Assembly: GCA_018304205.1 (NCBI GenBank)
Contig: JAGVWR010000011.1
Span: 1-8,220, forward strand
Source of the DNA: Candidatus Pacearchaeota archaeon
GTDB taxonomy: Archaea; Nanobdellota; Nanobdellia; Pacearchaeales; GW2011-AR1
DNA length: 8,220 nucleotides
Reading direction: 5' to 3'
In this document: one piece after another, positions 1 to 5,075 of the stretch
How positions within the stretch are numbered: position 1 is the stretch's first letter
Layout of the letters: each line of letters opens with the position of its first letter
The notes under the pieces: model-generated
Database searches by the model: none
Told to the model about the DNA's origin: nothing
Seen by the model: only the letters and a program-made list of their open reading frames with translations
Made by a program: the position numbers and the translations under genes

Positions 1-62
1 TCAGAAAATATATTCGTAATCAAGGTCGGTCTACCGACCAGTTAAAGTTGAGTGACTTTTAG
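1..62 (+). CDS. TnpB-like C-terminal tail (partial, IS200/IS605 family)
   Basis: The frame starting at base 3 is open from the window edge and ends at TAG 60-62, giving 19 residues that include YIRNQGRS and end KLSDF. In TnpB proteins the last RuvC motif (typically DRDxNAxxNI) is followed by a short tail of the type IRNxG, so this fits the last few residues of a TnpB. The main support is what follows: a hairpin of the guide-RNA type that normally overlaps and trails the tnpB stop codon. TnpB is an RNA-guided DNA nuclease of IS605/IS1341-type transposons that helps retain the element. Only the tail is visible, so whether the gene is intact upstream cannot be judged. The identification is inference from a short peptide plus context. 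Confidence 0.4.
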   Translation, partial: RKYIRNQGRSTDQLKLSDF

Positions 63-97
63 AAGCCCCGCAGCTCTGCTGCGATTGGGAGCTTCAC
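24..97 (+). ncRNA. Candidate TnpB guide RNA (reRNA/omegaRNA) 3' scaffold and element right end
   Basis: Two structured parts are visible. A perfect inverted repeat GGTCGGT/ACCGACC lies at 24-30 and 33-39. A second, bulged hairpin covers about 62-95: AAGC-CCC-GCAG on the left pairs with CTGC-GGG-GCTT on the right, and the block ends in TTCAC (93-97). A GAAGCCCC...GGG...TTCAC block just after a tnpB stop codon is typical of the right end of IS605/IS1341-type elements, where the RNA scaffold ends and the flanking DNA acts as guide. The patch is much more GC-rich than its surroundings. If right, the guide would begin at about base 98 and match the start of the downstream reductase gene. Confidence 0.45.
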
Positions 98-780
98 TGG
101 CAGAAGAAAAAAACATAGTAAAAATTCTTCAAACTGAAATGGTAACTCATAATGTAAAAAGATTTAAGGTTGAAAAACCAAAGAATTACAATTTTACTCC
201 AGGGCAAGCAACAGATGTATCAATAAATTCTTTAGAATTAAAAGATAAGAAAAGGCCCTTCACTTTTACTTGTCTTCCCTCCTCTCCTTTTCTAGAATTT
301 ACCATAAAGATGTATCCAGATCACGAAAAAGGCGTCACAAAGCACCTTAAAGACCTTAAAACAGGCGATTCTTTGATAATTAGAGATGTCTTTGGAGCAA
401 TTCATTATAAAGGCCAAGGAGTTTTCATTGCAGGAGGAGCAGGAGTAACTCCATTCATAGCTATATTGAGATTTTTAAAAGAAAAAAACAATCTAAAAGG
501 AAACACTTTAATATTTTCAAATAAAACATCAAAAGATATTATTTTAGAAAAAGAATTCAAAGAAATGGAGAAACTAGGATTAAAACTAATCTTAACATTA
601 ACAAAAGAAAATAACAAAAAGTATGATAATAGAAGAATAGACGAATATTATTTGAAAGAAAAAATAAAAGACTTTAGTCAACATTTCTATATTTGTGGCC
701 CAATAAGAATGGTTGGAGAAATCACTTCAACTCTAGGAAAATTAGGAGCTAATCCAGATTCACTAGTTGTGGAAAGTTAA
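52..780 (+). CDS. FNR-type FAD/NAD(P)H flavoprotein reductase
   Basis: A single-chain ferredoxin/flavodoxin reductase-type oxidoreductase that would move electrons between NAD(P)H and a small carrier through FAD. Counting from GTG 52, the FAD-binding beta-barrel holds PGQ (50-52), the flavin motif RPFTF (68-72) and GVTKHL (94-99). The nucleotide-binding half holds GGAGVTP (128-134) and CGP (215-217). The length (about 228-242 residues) is normal for the minimal fold; no iron-sulfur domain is attached. The start is unclear. GTG 52 is the first ordinary start, but residues 1-15 are encoded by the transposon-like GC-rich end and do not look like FNR. Homology should begin near residue 16 (LAEEKNIVKI), whose CTG codon at 97-99 would be ATG if base 97 were A. 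The next in-frame ATG (139) would cut off the first beta strand. No TATA box sits at the usual distance; translation may depend on the upstream tnpB transcript, with which GTG 52 overlaps. Confidence 0.8.
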   Translation: MTFRSPAALLRLGASLAEEKNIVKILQTEMVTHNVKRFKVEKPKNYNFTPGQATDVSINSLELKDKKRPFTFTCLPSSPFLEFTIKMYPDHEKGVTKHLKDLKTGDSLIIRDVFGAIHYKGQGVFIAGGAGVTPFIAILRFLKEKNNLKGNTLIFSNKTSKDIILEKEFKEMEKLGLKLILTLTKENNKKYDNRRIDEYYLKEKIKDFSQHFYICGPIRMVGEITSTLGKLGANPDSLVVES

Positions 781-801
781 AAAATCATAATCCACCACAA
801 G

Positions 802-811
802 ATATTTAAAG
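802..811 (+). promoter_or_regulatory. TATA box (leaderless type) for the 832 ORF and 965 gene
   Basis: ATATTTAAAG is an archaeal-like TATA element. Its centre is about 25 bases before ATG 832, the distance at which transcription would begin at the start codon itself. The same geometry is seen at 3849-3857, 7453-7460 and 7507-7513. Confidence 0.5.
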
Positions 812-831
812 AACTTAAACTTCAAATTACT

Positions 832-924
832 ATGAATAATAAAAGAGAAAGCTGGCATGTGAATGTTTATAGAGTCAGTTATACAGCTTTTGAATTCATT
901 AAATCTATTCTGGCTTGCAAGTAA
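832..924 (+). CDS. Small 30-residue ORF, leaderless, unknown function
   Basis: ATG 832 to TAA 922-924 encodes 30 residues, beginning MNNKRESW and ending SILACK. I do not recognise it. It is charged at the N terminus, with a mildly hydrophobic C-terminal half (AFEFIKSILA) that could form a short amphipathic helix. The reason to list it is the promoter: a good TATA box is centred 25 bases before the ATG, exactly where a leaderless gene would have it. It could be a real microprotein, an upstream ORF affecting the 122-residue gene 41 bases further on, or chance within a leader. Length alone is not evidence of coding. Confidence 0.3.
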   Translation: MNNKRESWHVNVYRVSYTAFEFIKSILACK

Positions 925-964
925 TTCAACATAATTTCTTTGGATCTTGCAATATTCTAAAAAC

Positions 965-1333
965 ATGATAAAAACAAACTCTTTGGATCTTGAACGATTA
1001 AATTCTCAAGTTGGAACTACAGACCATAAAACAATGTTTTACGAATTAGTTTCAGCTTACAGACGTGACCAGCCAAGTAATATTCCAGAAGCTTTGCTTG
1101 AAGAAATTGAAGATTTTACTGAAAGAAATTCGTTAGCAATAGTGGGCCATACAGTAAAAAATCATTTACCTATACACAAATGTTGTGACCGTTGCCTTAA
1201 AGCCCACCTCATAAAAACAGCGAAAACTCTAGAGTTAGATAAGAATTTACTTAGAAAAATAGAAGTGGCATTTAATTGTGAAACAGGACACGATGAATAT
1301 TATATAGATGAAGGAGAACTTAAAAAGATTTAA
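965..1333 (+). CDS. Hypothetical 122-residue Cys/His-containing protein
   Basis: Not recognised. ATG 965 is preferred to the in-frame TTG 947 because nothing supports the six extra residues. The N-terminal half (about 20-58) is rich in acidic and helical stretches. The C-terminal half has a cluster H71-K-C73-C74-D-R-C77 and a second cluster C105-E-T-G-H109, which together could form a Cx3C...Cx3H-type zinc site; H62 is a further possible ligand. No signal peptide or membrane segment is visible, so it is probably cytosolic. No TATA box sits at the leaderless distance, so it may be transcribed from the box at 802-811 together with the 30-codon ORF. Its stop codon overlaps the TATA box of the following toxin-antitoxin pair. 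Function is unknown; a small zinc protein or regulator is only a guess. Confidence 0.65.
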   Translation: MIKTNSLDLERLNSQVGTTDHKTMFYELVSAYRRDQPSNIPEALLEEIEDFTERNSLAIVGHTVKNHLPIHKCCDRCLKAHLIKTAKTLELDKNLLRKIEVAFNCETGHDEYYIDEGELKKI

Positions 1334-1337
1334 ATAC
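1328..1337 (+). promoter_or_regulatory. TATA box of the toxin-antitoxin operon
   Basis: ATTTAAATAC overlaps the stop codon of the upstream gene (TAA 1331-1333). Its centre lies about 40 bases before ATG 1373, predicting transcription from about 1358 and a leader of roughly 15 bases, in contrast to the leaderless genes nearby. AGGT at 1361-1364 could serve as a weak Shine-Dalgarno sequence. Confidence 0.5.
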
Positions 1338-1370
1338 TATAACCAATTATAACCAATTATAGGTTATTAT
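1338..1370 (+). promoter_or_regulatory. Operator-like repeat cluster for TA autoregulation
   Basis: Two back-to-back copies of TATAACCAAT (1338-1347 and 1348-1357) are followed by an inverted copy of the core: ATAACC at 1349-1354 faces GGTTAT at 1362-1367. The cluster sits between the TATA box and the antitoxin start, covering the predicted transcription start, which is where an antitoxin or TA complex would bind to repress its own operon. The repeats are seen directly; the role is inferred from the family's usual autoregulation. Confidence 0.5.
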
Positions 1371-1372
1371 AA

Positions 1373-1579
1373 ATGCCAACAACAATTCAAATTTCAGATA
1401 AAATCAAGAATATCCTAGACAGAATGAAGATTGTAGAAAGAGAAACGTACAATGAAGTAATAGAACGAATGTTAGAAGACGATCTTGAATTAAATGAAAA
1501 AACCAAGAAAGAATTAGAAGAAGCCAGGAAAAGTAAGAGTATTCGTCATGAAGAAGTAAAAAAGAGATTTAGATTATAA
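1373..1579 (+). CDS. RelB/VapB-like antitoxin
   Basis: A 68-residue protein with the architecture of small archaeal antitoxins. The short beta strand TTIQIS at residues 3-8 begins a probable ribbon-helix-helix DNA-binding fold, completed by helices at about 9-18 and 24-36 (ETYNEVIERMLED). A charged C-terminal helix (about 40-66) would wrap around the toxin. The role is to bind and silence the RelE-like toxin encoded next and to repress the operon. The stop codon overlaps the toxin ATG by one base (TAATG), the usual coupling for such pairs. The start is supported by the strand beginning at once and by the operator repeats ending just upstream. The exact family cannot be fixed from sequence alone; archaeal DUF7557- or VapB-like groups are possible. 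Confidence 0.75.
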   Translation: MPTTIQISDKIKNILDRMKIVERETYNEVIERMLEDDLELNEKTKKELEEARKSKSIRHEEVKKRFRL

Positions 1580-1827
1580 TGTATGAAATTGAATGGAAAG
1601 AGCACGCTTTAAAAAACTTGGAAAAACTTGAGGTTTCTATAACTAGAAGGATCGTAAAGAAAGTGGAAGAAATGAGAGAAAACCTATATTTGTGTGATGT
1701 AAAAAAATTAAAAGGATATGATAAACATTATAGGCTGAGAATAGGTGACTTTAGAGTAATTTTCGAGTTAATTGATAATTCATTGACTATTCTTAAAGTT
1801 GGTCATAGACAAAATATTTACGAATAA
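1579..1827 (+). CDS. RelE/ParE-superfamily toxin, probable mRNA interferase
   Basis: An 82-residue protein with the full RelE-like fold: an opening beta strand (YEIEWKEHA), two helices (about 10-36), then strands carrying KKLKG (42-46), YRLRIGDFRVIFEL (51-64) and the C-terminal HRQNIYE. Family members of the mRNA-cleaving type use basic residues on the sheet and a C-terminal aromatic; here K43, K45, R52, R54, R59, R77 and Y81 are well placed, which favours ribosome-dependent mRNA cleavage over ParE-type gyrase poisoning. The protein looks intact and would be neutralised by the preceding antitoxin, with which it is translationally coupled. It ends one base before the stop codon of the convergent membrane protein gene. 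Confidence 0.85.
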   Translation: MYEIEWKEHALKNLEKLEVSITRRIVKKVEEMRENLYLCDVKKLKGYDKHYRLRIGDFRVIFELIDNSLTILKVGHRQNIYE

Positions 1828-1828
1828 T

Positions 1829-3826
1829 TTACTTCTTTACTTTCTGTCTTTCCTTAAATTTATCAATAAACTGCTCATGTTGTGACCTACTTGCAACCCT
1901 TTTAACTATCCAGAAATCTCTTCCAGGATGTTTTTCAGTTTTAACTTTTCCAACAACCTTTCCATAAACATTCTTCGAAATGAATACTTCAGAGTCTGAA
2001 GATTCAGATATATTCTTTGCCAAAGAAACGATACTTCCTATCGAAGTAAACTTGAAAGTGCCTTCCTTCTTCTCAACTATCATTTCTCCAGAATTAACTC
2101 CTATTCCATATTTTATTTTATTTTCAGATTTTGAATTATATGAATTTAGTTTTTCTTTGATGTTATTAGCAATAGAAACAGCTAACAAAGCATTATCTTC
2201 CTGTCCAGTTATCAAAGGAGCAAATATTATAATCTTGTAATTTCCGCTAGAGTATATCTTTGCTCTTTGCGATTTAGCCTGCATTAATGTTTCATCAATC
2301 AATGATTTTGCCCTTTCATTACTTTCTACTTGATCTAAATTCTTTATTTTAAGACTTATAACTTCTGATTTCTGCCTTCTCCCCTCATTTATACTATGTG
2401 AACTTCCTGCCATTACCGTAGAATTTACTAAATTCTGCGTACTCTTACCATCAAATTTTACTAGTTTAGGAGATTTCCCAAAATCCTTTGGCGTTTTTCT
2501 GAAAAAATGATACAATACAAATCCTAGAACGATCAAAACTAATATCCAGATTATAATTGAATAATTATCCTGTATTGCACTTCCTATCCCAAAATCACTT
2601 ACTCTAATTGCATTTCCAGTTAATAGGGCGCTTCCTAAGTCTTGTTCACTCTCTCCAGTTTTAACTTCTATATTATATTCCCCTTCGGGAGCACTTAATT
2701 TGTATCTATCGCTTCCTCCAACAGGTATATCTAAAGGCACAACTCTACTTTCTTCTCCAATTAAAACTTCAACAGATCTTGTATAGGGAACGTTACCCAT
2801 ATTCTTAACAAATAAGGTATTATTTTTCAACTCAAAACTTGCTAATTGCAGTTCCTGCATTTGAAATATTTTATCAGCTTCTATATTTCTGTATTGAGTC
2901 CTAATAGTCCAATATCCAGGGGTACTATTCAAATTAAAGCTGAAGCTCCTTTCCTCTCCTGATTCAATCAATTTTTCTATTATCTTCTTTTCATTAGGGT
3001 CGAACAAATTAACGGTTATACTATCTTTTATCATCTCTTCGGACTGATCGTATATGAAAACCTTGTAAACAAAGTCTTTTCCGGGAGTGGCGCTATTTTC
3101 ATTGAAATTTATTTCTAGTTTCTTAACAATCTGATTAATTCCGAATCCTATTTTTGAATAACCTTCATTTATCACATCTCCTAATTCGTCTTTTTCATAA
3201 GCTCTTATAGAAACTTCGTAAAGACCAGATTTCATATTCATAGGGGAGCTAAAATTAAGTTCAAATTTTCCTTGATTAACTGTTCCAAAAATACTTAAAT
3301 TAATTTCTTTTATGTTTGCTTCGACAAAACCATCAACTGACTTCCCATTTAATCTTAAAGCGCTTCCACTTATTTTTATTATTTCTCCAGGGTTTAAACT
3401 TACTCTATCTCCTTCAGCTTTTACATCAAGTTTTTTACTAATCTCAAAACTTTTACTGTTCCCTTCTTCATTTGCATAAGAAGCACTTATAGAACATCTT
3501 CCTGATACCTCCCCAATAAGAGACCTATCCAGCCTGAATGGAATGAAAATAACTCTTTCTTGCCCAGCTTCTAAGCTATATGGGCTTCTATAAAGATCAA
3601 TACTGGTAGAAGTAGAATTATTCTCTGTTAAACATAACAATTTAACATCTAAGAAATCATTTGATTTTACAACAGGACTAATAGTAATAGTCATATTCAG
3701 ATCGTCACTAAAATGATAAAATGAATCTATTTGTCCAACATAAACCTCTGCAGAAGCAAAATTTATTAATAAAAACAAACTCAAAGAAATTAATAATAAA
3801 AACCTCAATTCTATACCTCTTTTCAT
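1829..3826 (-). CDS. Membrane receptor-like protein with degenerate class III cyclase domain
   Basis: A 665-residue surface protein. Residues 1-26 form a signal peptide (hydrophobic 8-22, cleavage probably after FASA). Residues 27 to about 420 are extracellular and beta-rich, probably three or four Ig-like or archaeal surface domains; C65 and C111 could form a disulfide, and several N-x-S/T sites occur. A single helix spans about 423-442 and is followed by the basic stop RK. After a linker, residues 487-645 resemble the class III adenylate/guanylate cyclase domain: SGNYKIIIF (527-535) matches the K-GD-G-LAxF strand, KYGIGVNSGEMIV (572-584) the GIG-hxG strand, and FTSIGSIVSLAKNI (593-606) the YT-IGD-VNLAARL helix. 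The metal-binding Asp residues appear replaced by K493 and N529, and the transition-state Asn and Arg by S601 and N605, so catalysis is unlikely. It may bind a nucleotide or act as a dimerising signalling module. The start is supported by a leaderless TATA box. Confidence 0.75.
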   Translation of the reverse strand: MKRGIELRFLLLISLSLFLLINFASAEVYVGQIDSFYHFSDDLNMTITISPVVKSNDFLDVKLLCLTENNSTSTSIDLYRSPYSLEAGQERVIFIPFRLDRSLIGEVSGRCSISASYANEEGNSKSFEISKKLDVKAEGDRVSLNPGEIIKISGSALRLNGKSVDGFVEANIKEINLSIFGTVNQGKFELNFSSPMNMKSGLYEVSIRAYEKDELGDVINEGYSKIGFGINQIVKKLEINFNENSATPGKDFVYKVFIYDQSEEMIKDSITVNLFDPNEKKIIEKLIESGEERSFSFNLNSTPGYWTIRTQYRNIEADKIFQMQELQLASFELKNNTLFVKNMGNVPYTRSVEVLIGEESRVVPLDIPVGGSDRYKLSAPEGEYNIEVKTGESEQDLGSALLTGNAIRVSDFGIGSAIQDNYSIIIWILVLIVLGFVLYHFFRKTPKDFGKSPKLVKFDGKSTQNLVNSTVMAGSSHSINEGRRQKSEVISLKIKNLDQVESNERAKSLIDETLMQAKSQRAKIYSSGNYKIIIFAPLITGQEDNALLAVSIANNIKEKLNSYNSKSENKIKYGIGVNSGEMIVEKKEGTFKFTSIGSIVSLAKNISESSDSEVFISKNVYGKVVGKVKTEKHPGRDFWIVKRVASRSQHEQFIDKFKERQKVKK

Positions 3827-3848
3827 GTGATTAAAGTAGAGATATTCA

Positions 3849-3857
3849 TATTTAAAG
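3849..3857 (-). promoter_or_regulatory. TATA box (leaderless) of the pseudo-cyclase gene
   Basis: On the minus strand this reads CTTTAAATA. The centre is about 27 bases before ATG 3826, so transcription should begin at the start codon. This supports 3826 as the true start. Confidence 0.55.
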
Positions 3858-3914
3858 CTTATTCCCAGTTATGACAACTTGAAAATTATAAAAAATTGAC
3901 CAAATAACCAAAAG

Positions 3915-3926
3915 AATTAAATATAC
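3915..3926 (+). promoter_or_regulatory. TATA box upstream of the NadB-like gene
   Basis: AATTAAATATAC, core TTAAATATA at 3917-3925. The centre is 24 bases before GTG 3945 and about 105 before the flavoprotein reading frame. It therefore predicts either a leaderless start at GTG 3945 or a leader of about 80 bases. It lies back to back with the minus-strand box at 3849-3857. Confidence 0.45.
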
Positions 3927-3944
3927 CTTAAACTAAGAAATAAA

Positions 3945-4025
3945 GTGAACAGTCAAAAGTTTAGTTTTGCGTGGCAATAAAACGATTTCTTTAGATAGGT
4001 CGCCACAACTTTACCTCTGGCTGCA
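3945..4025 (+). other. Structured leader or insertion before the NadB-like gene
   Basis: Starting at GTG 3945, the predicted transcription start, is an 11-codon frame (VNSQKFSFAWQ) ending at TAA 3978-3980. GTGGC (3971-3975) can pair with GCCAC (4002-4006), so the frame's only Trp codon (TGG 3972-3974) lies inside the hairpin's 5' arm. The stretch is richer in G and C than its surroundings. It may be a 5' leader, or a 77-base insertion at 3950-4026, because joining GTGAA (3945-3949) to TGATG (4027) gives GTG AAT GAT in frame with the flavoprotein. I cannot choose between these from the sequence. Confidence 0.3.
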
Positions 4026-5068
4026 ATGATGTTGTAATAATAGGCTCTGGAATAGCTGGAAGTTCACTTGCACTTAACCTAGAAAAAAAAAGAATAGATT
4101 ATGTTCTATATACAGATCAAAAAAACCCTCTTTCTAACACAACTTCCTTAAGTTTTGGTCATTGTAGAGTTCCTGACGAGTCAAATCTAGAAGAAACAAT
4201 ATCTCTCAGCGTTCAAAAATTCGGAGAGCAAGAAGAAAGAGCAAAACATATCTATGAAAAAGCAAGTTTAGTTTCAGAATTATTTAATTCTTTAAAAATA
4301 GAATTTCAAAAAAGAAGCTTTGGAATAATTCCTACTTCTGTTGAAAGAGGAGGCCATGTTATTTTAAGATCCACTCAGGAAAAAGTAGCTAACATAAGAA
4401 CAAATGTAGAGTTAATTGATTTCATAAAAATAAACAATAAATTTGAATTAACACTAAAAGAAAATAATAAAATATTCAAACAAAGAACAAAAAATCTAGT
4501 TTTAGCAACAGGAGGATTTGGAGGAAAATTTAAATTAACTGATAACTTCAGATACAATTCATACGATATATTCGATATGGTAGCAAAAAATGGGGGAGAA
4601 ATAATAAACATAAACGAAATATTCATTCACCCTTTTGGATATAGTGAAGGAAGAAGAATACTCATTGGTAAAGATGTATCACAAGGAAAGTTTGTAGATA
4701 AAAAAGGCAAAAATATTTTTGACGAGTTTATAGAGAGTAAACTAAAAAACGATAATTACCATAATGTCTTTGATAAGTTAGTCTCAAAAATGATGTATTA
4801 TAATTTCATAGGCGAAGAGATATATTTTATTGATAAAAATAGAAAAATAAAAATTGTTCCTACAGTCCACTATACTGCAGGAGGAATCAAATCAGATTAT
4901 TTAGGAGAAGTAGAAAATTGCGGCAATTTGTATGCGATAGGTGAATGTAGATATGATGGTAATAAAAACGGAGGAAGACTACCAGGATATGCTCTTACTT
5001 CAGCCATAGTAGATGGAAAAGTGCTCTCAAATATTCTAGAAAATAAGTTAAATTCTCAATATTTATAA
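4026..5068 (+). CDS. Shortened NadB/SdhA-like FAD oxidoreductase with disrupted start
   Basis: A continuous frame from GAT 4028 to TAA 5066-5068 encodes about 346 residues of a flavoprotein of the L-aspartate oxidase/fumarate reductase family. The N-terminal Rossmann motif VVIIGSGIAGS (4031-4063) binds the FAD ADP part. LVLATGGFGG (about 4497-4526) is the second FAD motif. HYTAGG (from about 4868) carries the family's substrate-binding His, and LYAIGE...GGRLPGYALTSAIVDG (about 4928-5020) closes the flavin site. It is well short of NadB (roughly 460-540) and lacks the C-terminal helical domain; part of the capping domain also seems missing. No ATG, GTG or TTG occurs in this frame before 4577, far inside the fold. 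ATG 4026 is one base out of frame; adding one G after it (ATGGATGTTG) gives MDVVIIGSG, an ideal start. The rest of the frame is clean, so the damage is recent, an assembly error, or bypassed. TrpRS follows after 7 bases. Confidence 0.7.
5047..5054 (+). promoter_or_regulatory. Weak candidate TATA box for trpS
   Basis: GTTAAATT lies within the end of the NadB-like gene and is centred about 26 bases before ATG 5076, the leaderless distance used elsewhere in the window. The match is weaker than the other boxes. No clear Shine-Dalgarno sequence precedes 5076. Confidence 0.25.
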
Positions 5069-5075
5069 ACATAAA

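Noticed and set aside
763..966. Minus-strand open frame of 67 residues over the 781-964 spacer
   Set aside because: No TATA box at a suitable distance and no recognisable protein features; the plus strand has the better promoter.
947..967. TTG 947 as start of the 122-residue protein
   Set aside because: No promoter or ribosome-binding support; ATG 965 lies six codons on and the extra residues lie partly in the 13-base repeat.
1980..2240. Plus-strand open frame of 86 residues
   Set aside because: Lies wholly opposite the cyclase-like domain, with no promoter and low-complexity composition; shadow of the real gene.
3970..4010. H/ACA-type guide RNA from the GTGGC/GCCAC hairpin followed by ACA
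   Set aside because: The ACA overlaps the stem and no clear pseudouridylation pocket forms.
3945..4026. Possible second IS605-type right end on the minus strand (GTTCAC at 3950-3945 and a TAAAGTTG match to the first element)
   Set aside because: The hairpin that should precede GTTCAC is weak (CAAAA/TTTTG only), and the sequence where tnpB would lie codes for the flavoprotein on the other strand.
4577..5068. ATG 4577 as the start of a separate 163-residue protein
   Set aside because: The same frame upstream encodes the FAD-binding Rossmann motif of the same protein family member, so 4577 is internal.
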